A DNA stretch of 64,000 nt from Viscum album (GCA_963277665.1 OY728165.1:1756308772-1756372771), one strand, 5' to 3'; numbered from the stretch's first letter, positions 47,098-61,557 are shown. The notes: generated from the sequence alone by a model not told the origin. Numbers and translations are program-made.

Positions 47098-50000
47098 TTA
47101 TCATGAAACATCCCTCAGGTCCCATATCGTGACAACCCCATGCCCGCATTCCATAGGCCAGGGGCTGGAGACTATCACCAAAGGCGTATCTCCCTAAAAA
47201 CTAGGAAGGAATTGCCTTTATAAAACAAAAACACACACAACAAGAGTAAAATATGAAGAAAACACTATGTAAAGTAGTAAAACAAGTGTGATTAATGTAC
47301 AAGGGGCTGGAAATACAAGCCCAACAGAAAGTTATAGCTACAACTGAAAGGAAGTACCACTGAAAAGACAAACAGCTGAATGGTGAAGCAGCTCCAGGAT
47401 TGTCCTACAGATTCTTACCCGAATGGTAGGTACATATGTCCTCCTCAGCCCTCCGTGTATATCGGTCTGCTCTATGTGCCATCATGAAGAGTGTGCACCT
47501 CCGGGTATCATCCAGTCCTCATACACTCTGCGTCGGTCAGCGGTATATGTCTTCTGCATCCAACACAACGAGGTGCGGGCATAGCCCGTGCAGGGGTGAG
47601 TATAACGATACTCAGTAGGGACCCTGATACCCTCAAGGTCTCACTAAATCCAACAAGGATAAACCACAAAGAAATATCTCAACCAATAACCATTACTTAG
47701 GTATATTCCCATACATATACCTAAGTTATCATGTAACAAATCTCAATCATGGGGAAAACACAATGTTCATTGACTTAGCTCAAACCAGGATTTTCATTAT
47801 CAAAACCAAAAATGATGTGGAACTCCTCCCCTGTCCATTACAGTTGCCCTGTCGTGACTCCAAGGCACTACTCACTAACCTTAGAATGATGAGGTACTCC
47901 TCCTATTGAGGACTTCGGGTCTGTCCCCCCAATACTATAGTGCTCCTCGCCATGGGTCTGTCACCCCAACACAGTAGCGCTCCCCCTAATAGCTTACATA
48001 GTTACTCCTCCTGTCGAGTACCACAGGTCTGCTGCCAAACTAGGTGTTATGTCTTCCATGGGTATCTCTCCAAATAGGGTGCTTTGTCCATTGGGCTAAT
48101 CGAATCACTCCGAGTCGAATCAGTCAAGCAGTCGTCAGGTCTACAGCTACTAGGTCTCCACACTCTGTAAGCTCATTTTCGGGAGGGTGCGCCACACGAG
48201 CTAATGGTCGATACTTCCATGTGTCATGTAATCTCACGTGGAAGTATCACAAAGGGCCGCTTTGTCATAGGGGTCTCAACGTAATAGACGGCGTGTCAAT
48301 CGGATGTCTGGTCTGTGAGTTATAAGAATTTTTGTTCCAGGGGCCCTGTTGGATTTCAATTTCAATACAACTTGGCCACACTCAACCCATATCTGAATCT
48401 TATGTATAGAATTCCAAATTAAATGTCTCATCATGTGGAATCCGACATAGTTTATGCCGCATCAATCGAACGTCTGGTCCTTATGTTATAAGTGATTCCT
48501 CTACGAGGGCCCCGTTGGAATTACATTCGTTCCCAACCCGGTTGTTTTCCAAATTCGTCCTAAACACACATAGAATATCACAAAATTATCTCCTCGTCGC
48601 GAGGCTTCCAGTTCCTCTGATGGCATGTCCATCGGACATGTGGTCTTCATGTTATTCACGTTTAAGTGAAAATAGGCCCGACCCGTTAAGCACAGCGTGG
48701 TGGCAGGTCGGGTCAACCCAGAGTTGGCGGGTCCGACCCGGTAGGGGGTTAGACCGGCCTGATGAAATGTGTGGCTCGGCCCGGCGGGGCATTGCTCGGC
48801 CCTTCGCGCCCCAGCCACGGCTCATCCTGAGGGGGCCGAATGGTCCGAGGGGGTGCAATCCCCCAGCTTCCCAAACCTGCGGCGCCGCCCTCCCTAGCCA
48901 GCCGGCCGAAGCTGGCCGACCTTCTTGGTGCAAGCCACCTGCTCGGCGGGCTGCGGTCTCGTTGCACGACACCTTGATGTGTCTTAGTTCCTTCTACCGG
49001 CTATCTGAAGAGCCGACCAGTTCGAAGATGAAGCGGCCCGCGAATTGTGGGTTGCGGTCCTCCATAGCGCGACCCACCTTGTGGTGATGCGGTCTTCCTC
49101 CGGCTCAGCAGGTTCTTCGTCGATCGAGCACCCACAGTTGTGTGTCGTGGTTCCTTTCCACGTGGCTGGCATACGACCACCAATTTTTCTAAAGTTGGTG
49201 TCACTCATACCATCACCGTCACATCCAAAAGAAATGAGGATCAATGGAGGTTCAGCGGGCCGTGGTTGTTCGGCCCACGCCCTCCGCGTTAGGCAGTATC
49301 ATGTGGCCAATGATAAACATGGTTTCATGAAGAATGAATAACAATTTTATTCACATAAAATTGGAACAATCCACCCTACCTCGATTATGATGTTACACGT
49401 CATCGTGCCACGGAAATAGGACAAGCGTCTAAGTAGAACGACGTCGCAGGGAGATGGCGTCAACTCGGTGACGTCGAGGAAGAAGAAACTGAGGATGGCG
49501 CGTCGTCGGTGTTCAAGGTGGGTGGCTCCTTCTACTTTGGCTTGGTCGAAGATCAAAGGAGATGATCGTCGTTCTTCAGTGGTTGTTCGTTGAGGGGAGA
49601 ACCCTACTCTTCTATTTCATATGAGCCTCCGCAATAGGATATTATCTAACCAAAAATTATGTGAAGGCTTCCCCAATATATTATACTACCATGCCTTTTC
49701 AAAATTCAAACACTTGAATTATTTAATTAATTGTTTATCAATTAATTAACTAAGAGGTGTTGGGATATTAATTAGGGAGTGAGGGAGGTGCGGGTTTAAC
49801 CATAATAAATGGAAGGTGTTGTCAAAAATAATTAAGGGGGAATCAATGGGGAGTTGGGAGGAGGTGAATGTTTAGGGCTCCTATGGGCCCCACCTCACAA
49901 ATATCCTCTCGTGGGAGGTTATGTGGTTGTTGGCCCCACCACTAACCCCCCCTTGGGTGGAGAAAAACACCAACACCAAATAAAAATATCAAACACTTTT

Positions 50001-50310
50001 ATTTATTTATTTTTAACAACGACCCGAAAAATAACTTTCAACCGACATAAAATGCAACAGCGGTAAAGGTCCCCTTATGGAATTACCGGCGCTGCGAGTT
50101 CATCGGTGCCCTTAGATTTCAATTTTGAGAACCAGTTGAAAATATAGAAAAACCCACACGTATGTTCATTGAATTTATCTGAACAGAACATCAGAAATTG
50201 AATCCTGGTACACAGGGCCTCAGAATCAGGTGCCGTCAGAAACCGGGGACTCGTAAAATTCCAAAAAATTTAGAAAAAAACATTTCCATTGAAATTATTG
50301 AGTATTTAAA
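47098..50310 (-). mobile_element. 5' LTR of gypsy element 2
   Basis: Minus strand, from TTTAAATACTC at 50310 to the GATAA end at 47098, 3,213 bases. It is complete and spans the point where the 3' LTR is cut: on the plus strand GGGCTAAT (48093-48100), CG, AATCACTC (48103-48110) are contiguous here. ORFs at 48044-49341 fall in it and its GC-rich block. Confidence 0.88.
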
Positions 50311-50315
50311 TAATA
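50311..50315 (-). repeat. Probable target-site duplication of gypsy element 2 (left copy)
   Basis: TATTA on the minus strand, next to the 5' LTR. Its partner is TGTTA at 1138-1142. Confidence 0.5.
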
Positions 50316-53300
50316 ATATGTCATAGTTTCTATAAATGAAAACAAAATCAAATACACATCTATGCACAAAAAATATAATTCCCAACATTGGTCATCAATG
50401 TGACCAATGAAAATAATTTTAATCCATAGATTAACGTTAAATTTCTAGTGAGGGGATAAAAATCCATCATAAATTAATTATAAAATATTCATTTATAAAT
50501 AATTATTTAAATACATTTAGATATACTATTTTAAAATAATTACATTAAATTAATCACACCTACATAATACTTGATTATTTTATAAAATATGTACATTACA
50601 AATATGCTTAAACATAATCCAGTATTTTTCTGAAAACAATTAACAGGCTTTTGAAAATAAAACACTATGCTGAGGACACTTGAATCATTGAAGGATGTAT
50701 TTGGTCTACGAACATAGTGAAGGATGAATTCACTCCCCAATGACCTTACATATTTATAAAAATCAGGTGTTGTATTTTCATTCAATATTTTAATCTTTCA
50801 TTAATTATATATGAATTTTCCACTGGAGTTCCAGATTTTTTAATAAGACAATGTATTCATTCATATATATATAATTATATGTATATAAATACATGTACTC
50901 CCTTTGCATCACTACATGAATGATTTAAACCTAATCATCTAACTCATAGGATTTACAAGGGCTATTAAGGTATTCATTATTCTATTAATGAATTACCTAT
51001 GTAGTTCATATTAATAGTTTGAACTTCATAAATTAATTTTAATTGATTAAGTTTCACACATAAAATTTTTAAGGAAAATTTTAAAATAAAAACACTTCCA
51101 GTGATTTACATGTACATATTAATTTTCGAATTTTCCATTTATATTTTAATAAAAATTGGAACTTATCATAAATGAAATGATTTTTTATGTAATGAATTAA
51201 CACATTGCCATTTTTAAATGAATATTTGATGACCATAATATTAAAATAACATGGTGACATGTTATGCATATTTTTAGAGTCTGGCCGATAAAATTATTAA
51301 TGTGAAAAGAATGATTCTAGGATATCATATTATGAAGGACATATTCACATCAACATAAATAATAAAAAATGATTTATCTATTATTAGTTCTTTACTTAAT
51401 TAAAAACTTTTAAATATACAAGTTAATTATTTACATATACATATAAGATATGTGTCTGAATAAATTATTTACAAATATATGCATGTACTCATCATGTATA
51501 ATGAAACATTAAATCTAGTTAAATTCATTATGTAATGAATAATTGACAAATAAATTTTTACATATTCAATAACAATTAACAAATTAATATAATCACCTCC
51601 ATAAGTACATAAATTATTTTATTATATCATCTTGAACTAATACATGATCTGACCAGATCAATTCTTTAACGTAAGCAATATTACTTTTCTGAAACATCTT
51701 GATAAACAATATACGAACTCTTTTAAAAATAAATATCTATTCAACATGACTATTGTAATATGTCTTTCAAAATAATAGTTAAATTATTATTCCTTATATT
51801 ATTTTTTTTGAAAATAAAATAAATTCATAAATAATATAGTTATAACTAAAGACATATTCATACACATGTATTGAAATTTGTATAAATCCTTATAAAGTGA
51901 AAATATATTTAACCCATGAAAAATATTATAAATGTAAAAACCCGAAAAAAATTTAAATACACCCTTCCTCCTAACCAAATTATCCATACACCAAAATTAC
52001 ACAAGCACATATTGAATGCTAAAAACAGCCCAAATCATAAAAAATCACAAACACACAAAAAAATTTGAAAATAAGATGTGCATACATAATAATAGTAAAT
52101 AAACAGTAGTCCCTTTTCCAAAATATATAAGGAACTAGAGACTTTTCTCCAGTTTCTATTACTGGAGGTGTATAGGATTTATAGAGGAAATGTAGAACAC
52201 AAAATATGGTCAAAAATGATGTAGATTGAACCTTCTCCATAAAATTCTTCAAATTAACAGTTTATATAACAACATACACAAACATTCATTAAAATTTGGG
52301 TACATATGTTGATAGTCTAATGACACTAGAACGCAATATTGATAGAAATTATATGAAATTATCATAACAAGTATGTATGTGAAAAAAAAACAGATATAGT
52401 ATATTTTCAACAAAAACAATCATTTCTATTCACCCAAAAAACACGAACAAAAAACAACTATGGACTAAGACAAAGGAATTCGTTGTTCACAATGTAAATA
52501 GAATGAAGAAAAAAAGATATAATGAAAAATATACATACAGTTTCATGAAGAAAACTAATCCGAATAGATTTAGGCTGTAAAATGAGAACATCTATATTGA
52601 ACATGGTTGGAGAAAGCCGGTCACCTTCAGATCATGATTTCCATGGTTCAGAAACCCTATCTACTGAAAAAACCCAACGACATTGCTCGGATCTCCCTCA
52701 TATAGTGGCATCTCTCACAGGTGTACCATAGCCTCGACTCATAATTCTCGTTCCACCGTGACCCACAACACCAGCCATGACAAGAATCATCTCTCCCTGA
52801 AACTCAGCTCAGCTTTAGGATCTAGTGGAAACCCGCTCCTGCATGACCCAAAAGAAGTCGACTCCATCTTCCCTTAAAACCCAAAGGCACAACATGCCAC
52901 TCATCTCCCTCTCCCATGAACCCTAACAGAGTTTTGCATTATGAATGGTTCATCTTCATTTCACCATTATTATTTTTATTTGTTTAATCGTTCACTGTGA
53001 ACGTGATTTCAATATTTTTCTTTTGATTTATTTACATTTTTTCTTTGGCGTCACTTCAATAAGAGTAATATTTTCATTATTTTTCCCTCACCATTCCATA
53101 TCCTTTTTTACCACATATTTTCTTCAACTAAACATTTATTATTATTATATTAATAAATTTTATATTTTAGTCAACTAATATTCTAAAAACAAATTATAAT
53201 TATAAAATATAATAATTTTTTAATCTAATCATATTATATAATTCAAAAACAATTATAATCTCACATATATATATATATATATTCATGACATATTTTCCAA

Positions 53301-53727
53301 AAATAATTTTTTTAAATCTAATTAATTATATTTACATAAGAATATAATTTTTTAAAATTAAAAAAATTGATCATATAAAAATCTATATTTAATATTCATA
53401 AAATAATTTTGTGTTTTAAATATTATAATAGTCATTCAAATTTCTTTTTTTATTATTTTTATAAAACCTCCAAAAACATATATTCCTGTTAAAATATATT
53501 TTTTCATTGAATAAAATAATTCCATTGAACATTATTTTTCCTATTTTATTAAAATAAAAAACAATTTTCATAATATAAATAAAATGTAAAATTATTTATA
53601 ATTATCAATTAAAATAATCAATTTAATTTGTTGTTTTTAATGAAAAAAATATCACTACATGGTTTTACTTATTATTAAATATAATAATCATTTATATAAT
53701 GAAACATTAAAATCATGGGATGTTACA
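50311..53727 (-). mobile_element. AT-rich LTR-A, main part
   Basis: On the minus strand it starts TGTAACATCCCATG at 53727 and runs colinear with LTR-B to 50311, where gypsy element 2 is inserted. The remaining 125 bases are at 1138-1262. The less AT-rich part (about 52560-52930) corresponds to 16080-16400 in LTR-B and has a GGTTTTAAGGGAAGA word in common. The ORF at 52683-52877 is on the opposite strand of that part and is not believed. At about 53440-53465 it provides the empty site for gypsy element 1. Confidence 0.78.
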
Positions 53728-56700
53728 AAAAACTGATTTAAGAGCATCAACACAAGACAAGAATTATTGATTGATCTCATTCATCATATCTCCTTTTACT
53801 GTGGATGCGTGGTCTAGAGTTTCTGCACTCCAGCTCAAACCATGCCTAAACCTATAGTCACCATGAGTATGTCTAGATCATTTATAGTTTCAATATACCA
53901 TGTTCCACTGGAAATTATTAGATACAAGTAAAATTGATTTAAAAGTATCACATTGAATTATTTTCTCTCAGATTCAATAGAATGTTTTATGTCATGCCCT
54001 ACAACAACAAATATTAAAGATTGAATTTGGGTGATGGAGCGGTATTAATCTTTTAGAACCCTTAAAAACGAACCATATATGGAATTCTTTACCTTTGTAT
54101 CAAATATTATAGGAATGTCGATTGCATAAGAATCATCCCAAAGTATTTCAGGTTTTCAAAACCACTATTCAATCCATAAATTCAAAACCAATATTTTGAT
54201 ACATAATATTTTACCTTATTAGTGTCAAAAAGGGGATACATATCCAAAATCATTAAAAATTGGCATAATATAAAATATTTAATATCCCGAGGAACAAATA
54301 TTGAGGTCCTATGAGGGGAAGAACATATGATAGAAACCACATCAAAATTTGATGACATTATATCCATAAAAGGTCCATATAAAAAGAAGGTAATTCTGAT
54401 ACTCATCATTCTTCCTTTCTTATTCCTCCTACATGATAATTAAATGTTAATGAATCAAATTTTTTTAAAAAAATTTGATCATCTATGATATTAGAGGTTA
54501 TTCCACAATATCCAATGATAAGTTATGATCAATGTAAGGTGTATCATCTACCAAAATATTATTTCCTATGTTTCTATAAAAAAGTGGCATTGAGGTCCAA
54601 ATTTTTTTCAAAAGTATTATTATATATATATAATTATATTGAATCTGGAGTCCCCTCCCTTCATTATGGTTATTTTAACCCCACTCCCCAGTCAATTATA
54701 TAATTCACAAATTTTTAACCTCTATTCCTCACTATACATATCACATGAATTCTTCATTAATTCCATCATAATCAAGTGAAACTGCTCATATGGATAACAA
54801 TTTATGGCCATAGATGAATACTTTATGTAATGACATCCACCTCCAAAAATGATGGCCTAATATTCATTCCCAAGATAATGAGATGCATCCTCAAAAGCTA
54901 AACTAGATCTGCAAGACTAAATGAATTTTTTAATCACACCTAAATTCATTATAATTATTAATTAAATGTAAAGTTATAGATTGAATCAACAGTCTAAAAA
55001 TTTTATTCACTATTTAATGAATAAAAGTAACATATTTTTGATTATATTTAATTCAATAGTATTGTGATAAATTCTATATTATCCATACTTTTTCACAGGT
55101 CATTTCTATTTGTATTTTATTTATAGACTTTCTACTTTTACCTACACCTTGGCCCTACTCTCCGATTTATCTCTTATTAGGATTTATGTATTCCATCTAT
55201 TGAAGTTATGTATGTTAAAAATTATATAAATGTGATTAATTAGTAATAAAATTTATTATTTTAATGTTACTTTAAAACACATAATATTTTATTTGTGATA
55301 TGAAATGATGATACATAGATCCATTTATGAAATAATTTTTTATCCGTGATAAAGTGGACTCTCTATAAATGATATAAATAGCATAGAGAAAATCATCATC
55401 CATCATCTCAAAAAATAATTGTTAATCAAGGACCATCAATGTCATTTCTGGAAAATTAATTTAAAATTGGACACTTTAATGAGATTATTTTATTGATGAT
55501 AAAATCTCATAGTAGTAGTGTTTTTTAAAAATTTATCTGATACCATAGAATCAAATGGAAGAATATAATTTCAAGTAAATTCAAATAAAAATTTACAAAA
55601 AAAAACATATTTCCATAATTACGACCATTTAATTTTTATGATCAATTACATTGTTATGAACAATTTAATATAGACATTAATAAATTTGAAATCATTATTT
55701 CTTTGTCCTCAGACCCCCTTATAAGAGCCAGATAATACTACTAGTTGTCAAAAAAACCACTCGGTCTTGAACACAAGAGTTGAAATGTTTTAAAAAATAA
55801 TTTTTTTTATTTTCAGTAATCCAGATATGTGTATTAATAGTGTTATTAAATTTCCTACATGGGAAATAAAAACCATGATGTTTTAAAGTCCTTTAAATGA
55901 TGGCATATTTTATCAGAGTTAAAAATTGCACTCATCAAAGGATCATTTATTATTGCTAAAAAATATTATAAATGGGTTCTATTATAAGAACTAGTTTTTT
56001 TCGGAAAAAGGGGGCCTTTGTCATTAATTTTTATAATTATAAAAATTGGGAAACAATATTAGTGACTTTTTATGTAGATGATGTGACATTATTCCAGCAT
56101 TATTCTTTATGCTCATAAAACTCATGTTATAGAATTGTGAGGTGGAAATTACAACACACTAAAAAAGAAAGTTGATATTTTAATTTAAAATAAATATACA
56201 TCAAAATAAAGTAAAAAAAATATACAATGAATAATAATTATTAAAAAAATTTATTGAAGAATTACAATGGAATGAAAATTTTATCATAAATAAAAAACAT
56301 TTAAAACATTAATGTTAGGTTTTCATTAGATCCCAACCCCCTCTCAAAAGAGGAAAATCATACTACTTACTTCCATACAAACCACCCTATCTTGAAAAAT
56401 TTATTTTACCAATATTTGGAAATTCGTATTTTATAGAAAATATAATAAAATAAATAAAAAATAAATATTAAATATTGAATAAATAAACTGTCATTTTAAA
56501 ATAAAAACTATATAATTCAAGTCATAGAAGGTATGTCATTTATCATCCAAATTTGAGGTCAATTTAAATAATTCAATATTTTTGAGGAATGTTTTATTAT
56601 AATTTCTAGAAAATCATAGAAATGTACAAAGTTCTATTCATGTGATGTTTTACTGAGTGAATATTTCACGTTTTAATAAAAAAATTTGAATTTGTGTCCT

Positions 56701-59700
56701 ACCATCTACATCGTGTGTCAGATTGACATGATTCTAATTACTATATAAGAGAAATTATATATGGATTTTTTTCCAAAATAAAAAGAGGATCTGAGTTTAT
56801 TTTCCACCTACTACCAATGTTATAACACCTAGAATAATAATTAGTGAATAGAGATAATGATTCTAAAATCCAAACTCCAATAGGACCCAGATTGGATTCA
56901 TTCGTTGAGGATTTATCATACCCACAAATGGAAGACATTATCCTCTAGGAGAACATGTTAAATGAGATATATAATACAAAAACATTAACGATATTTCTAA
57001 ATATATAAAAAATATCTCAAATGCATTCATGTAATGCGATACAATTATGGTATTACAAGATAAACTTTAAGTGAAAAATAATAAAACCTCGATAGTGACC
57101 TCAAAGCCCAAACAACTCCTAAACAACTCGATAAGCTTTTAATGTCTAATTATATCTCATACAACATAATTAGGTCTTGAAAATAGTTCATATATGCATT
57201 GTCTTGATATAATATGTATGCTTAGTAATATCATCTCAGATCCTCCAATAAAAATGATAATGAAATCATTCTAAATCGAGGTGAATAAATAATTAAGGAA
57301 AACTCACTGTCTAATCAGTTATACAATGTAATCTTCCTCATCATGAATCTCTAAAAAATGGTTCATTAAATTAATCATATAATATCCAACATAATATTAG
57401 GATAAGGGATCACCAAACTACTTCCTCACTAATTTTCCTAGCATAAAAAATGTCCCACATCTAATTTCTACAATCTCCAAATAAATTCCTTCACCCAGAC
57501 ATTTGAGAAACTATATATAACTATACACGTTTTGAATCAAATCATCGGTTCATCACAGAAAATGAACTATGTGTATCACATCAAATAATAATTTCATACA
57601 CATCTATATATAGTAATATTGGTTTTATAGATCCACCATAGCTCATATATCATTTATTAAATATCAATCCATCACACCACATGAAAAAACTGACCATAAT
57701 AATTTAACTGATACTATATCTCATGAATCACTTCTATGAAATAACCAAAATCTAATACATGCATCAACAAACCTATGTGGTGAATGATATCTATCATGAA
57801 CACCATCATATAATACAACCAATAGAAGATAGACAAAATTTAAGGGGAGTTAGTCATCTATTTCCCACCCACAATGATATTTAGAAAAAAACATTCTAAA
57901 TTATACTAGGTTACATTTAAGATAATAATATGGGTTAGGTAGCATAAAAAATAAAAAAATATATATGTTGTAGAAATAGTTAATTCCACACTATGGGAAT
58001 ATACTTAGTCTCAGGTTCATCTGTAGTAATTGTCACCCGGTCAACCGAATACCTCCGTTAAAGACATGATATCTAATAAACCTAAAACAAATTCAACAAT
58101 TAATTCAATTAACTCAATTATTTTAAAAAATTTACTAGTAAATTAGTTTCCCATTAATTAATTTTATTGAATATCCAATTTACAATAGCTATCAACTAAT
58201 GTTCATTCCATCCAGGAATAATCCAAAAAATCTAATAGCTCACTGAGAATTTCTTTCATTTATCATTTAATTTAACCAAAAAACAAATGGGTTAAAAATT
58301 TTAACATTATTTTTCATTATATAATTCCATGTACTGTAAATATCATCATAATATACTATAATAGTATGCCATAGAACATGCACAAATAGATACATCATGG
58401 AGTGGTAACTGGAATGTGAGAAAACAAAAAAACATATATATACGTCCTTTAATGATTTTTCAAATACTAGAAAAATTACAATATTTTATCATAAAAATAA
58501 TAGGATACCCCCTATTTAACCTTTTCTAGCAGTATTAGTGTCATCCTCAACACCAATATTAATATCACAATGAATCCCAATAACATAGACACAATCTATT
58601 TCCATAAACATTGTCCTATCATCAAAATATAAACCAAATTCATTACACCTGGAACCATAACATGTTATATTGTAAGAATTAGATATAGAGAAATCAAACA
58701 TAGAAAAAAAATTAATCTCGAATCTTTTCCCTAAAACGATGGCATCCAACCATTATATCAAAATTGAATTGCATGACTGAAAAATTTATATTTACCAAAC
58801 AACTAATTGATTACCATATTAAATTAATAGATTTAATTATAGACTATAAAAAACTATATGATATTAAACCACTCATTAATTAATCAATTTAAAATTTATC
58901 AAACTATAATGAAGTCCATATTCAATTAACATTCATCATAAAATAATTAAAAATAATGTGTATGATGATTCCTTAATATTTATCCAATTAAAATTTATAT
59001 ATTTACATTATTTTCCCAATTTATTCTATTTAAAACATTTATAACCATATAATAAACAACATGTAATCCATAACATAAACATAATATAGAAAATTACCTA
59101 GAAAATAGGAGGAAAACTATTAACATATAATAACACATGTGATATATTGAACCATAAAACATCTCTCTCCATTACTTATTATTTAATCTTGTGATGTTTA
59201 AATCCTCAAATACCAAAATATATAACAAATAATTACTTTACGATTTCACATAAAATAATTAAAGAATAATGAAGTCCATTACCTATATTTATATGTTTTA
59301 CATTCATAATATAAAAAAAAGATGCTCAATGGTAAATCTTTTGAGTATGTTTCCCCTGAACAACAATTAACACTTTCCATAAAATATTATATTATGATTT
59401 TAATATTAATATAATTTCATTTTATAATATTCTTATAGTTTTTTAATTGAATCATTTAAAATTTTCATATAGTATATTCCACAATGATCATCTTTTAGAA
59501 GTTCCACTCGATGATGAGAACCTTGAAATGAAATAATGATATTCTTTAACATAATTTTAGGGTGGAAGAAAATTCATTTATTGAATACATATAATGTTAT
59601 TCTCTTGTGAAATTAATCATATGTGGATGAGACATCCTCTCATGTATTTACCATATGATAATATACAAGATGGAATATTATGATAAACTTTTTCATGTAT

Positions 59701-60469
59701 GATTTTTTATATTCTGCTATCATCAGATAATATTATACAAGAGAATATTTGATGGTACATAGAATTTATGATTATTATTAATCTACATTATGGATCACAC
59801 AATTAAATGTATTGTATAATATATGAAGATAATGTTTTTGGTGATGTTGGATATGTTGGTTGTTTCACGAGTGGTATATATTTTATAATAAATCGAGGAT
59901 GGATTATTAAATTATATCATTATGAATGGGGTTATATAATCCATTTTATTCTAATATTAGAATCATAATAAATTCCATTATCATGGTGTAATGATGTGGT
60001 GATTTAATAAGGTCAATGAAATATCTGTTGAGCAAATAGGTTGATAACAAAATGGGATACAAGAATCCTGATATATTATGAAAAAAGAAATATTTTACAT
60101 AGTGATCATTCTTATGTGGTTATCTTCATTAGGAAATTATTTTATTTATCCGGGGTGATATGAACCAATTATAGATATTAATCAAGGATTTTAGTCTATC
60201 CCAATTAATTACAATGCGATACAATCCAAGAGGGTCACACAGTGTGTGTCTTTGTTAATATCTATTAAATTATATTTGAATTATATTAATAAATTAATAA
60301 TTATTTTAGGAAATAATGAATAATTTAATTCATTATATATCAATATAAAATATATATTGAAAAATGAACAATTTAAATAAGTATTCGATGAATTATTTAA
60401 ATTTATTTGAAATATTATTTATCATTATTTATTATTTTATTTTCTTAATGTACTACAGACAGATGAAGA
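53728..60469. other. Decayed AT-rich DNA upstream of LTR-A
   Basis: No recognised gene. Open frames (54182-54409 minus, 54485-54703 plus, 56741-56938 minus, 58516-58749 minus) have no motif that I know. Two segments, near 55710-55775 and 56330-56395, look like a worn direct repeat (CCCCCTT/TC, ATACTACT, ACCACTCGGTCTTGA against ACCACCCTATCTTGA). No polypurine tract precedes LTR-A, consistent with this being flank rather than an element interior. Confidence 0.35.
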
Positions 60470-60800
60470 ATGGCCATTGATTCCATTGATAAGTGATATG
60501 AATTTTTGTGGGAAACAAATTGTTACATTACATAAAGTCATAGTACACATAATGTACAAATTAATAGTGGATCTAGTAATTTTATAGGATTCAAGGCACC
60601 CCAAGTAGTAATGACACACATTTCATTTATATCACACCATGTGTAGACTCGACCAAACTCAAACATGGATTATTGGATTACAGGGCAGGTATCAGGTGTA
60701 CACATCATGTAGTCTAAATGGTTTAGGTGTAAAACATTCACATAATGGTAATGGTCATTGTTAAAAAAATTGTGAGACTAAAATCATGGAACAATATTTA
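60470..60800 (+). repeat. Dispersed repeat, copy D
   Basis: Partner of 36945-37300. Similarity is patchy but in the same order, and stops before the start proposed for the copia LTR. Confidence 0.4.
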
Positions 60801-61141
60801 AATAAAATCATGTATCTGAAGTAATATTTAGGTAGTTCATAAATTTTAAAATCCCATGTACAAAATGACGAGTCAATAAGGTTTCTTTATGTATTTTCTA
60901 TTCCGATATTTTTGAAAATCACAAATACTCTATCTGAAGGAAAATTTCATTTTCATTATGATTTTTCATAATGAGGAAAATTTTCCTTTCCCAAGGAAAA
61001 TGTTCCATTCCCATGGAAAATATAACCTAACTTGTATTTCATTGTTCATATTTTAGTCTAAATTTTCTAGTTTCACATCTAAAACCTCCGAATTATATAA
61101 ATACTTAGATATAGAGTAGTCTATTTTTAGGATCTGAATTC

Positions 61142-61557
61142 CAGTTCACAATTATTTGAAATTTAGGTTCCAAAATCTTTGAAATTCTGAATCTGAATTC
61201 TTTGAAATTTTGAATCTAAATTATAAAAAATTCAGAATCCGAATTCTCTAAAATTCAGCTTCTGAATGATATGAAATTAAAAATAAGAATTCTATGAAAT
61301 TAAGATTCTGAATTCTCTATAATTCAGATTCCGAATTCTATGAAATTCAGACTCTTAATTCCTCCGAATTTGGTTTTCGGATTCCTTAGAATTCCGACTC
61401 CAAATTCCTCAGAATTCAGGCTCTCAAATCTATATAATTCTCATTCTGAATTCCATGAAAAACATAATCCTTATATCCATGTAACATAGACTCTAAAGGT
61501 TTATTCACATAGACTCTGAATTATTTTTTTTCATAGACTTTGAAAAATTGAATTAGT
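61142..61557 (+). repeat. 23-bp minisatellite, about 18 units, inside the copia LTR
   Basis: Units start at 61166, 61189, 61212, 61235 and so on every 23 bases to 61511, with a 24-base unit at each end. Typical unit: GATTCTGAATTCTATGAAA followed by TTCA. Most variation is substitution rather than length change, so phase is kept for about 400 bases. Unit content degrades towards the right (ACATAGACTCTAAAGG). Confidence 0.85.

Larger units (their letters stand above)
42606..50310 (-). mobile_element. Gypsy element 2: deleted, truncated relative of element 1
   Basis: Read on the minus strand: 5' LTR (50310 to 47098), Met-type primer site, gag, then the integrase tail, polypurine tract and the first ~2.2 kb of the 3' LTR. 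Protease, RT, RNase H and the integrase core are absent, so the interior is only about 2.25 kb. It is the same family as element 1 (gag start, zinc-knuckle remnant, integrase tail and LTR plan match) but a different subfamily by LTR sequence. The end of its 3' LTR is at 137-1137. It sits in LTR-A. Confidence 0.87.

Noticed and set aside
56812..56850. ATAACACCTAGAATAATAATTAG as a degraded start of the 21394 LTR family (first 20 bases only considered)
   Set aside because: Similarity does not continue beyond the first ~20 bases.
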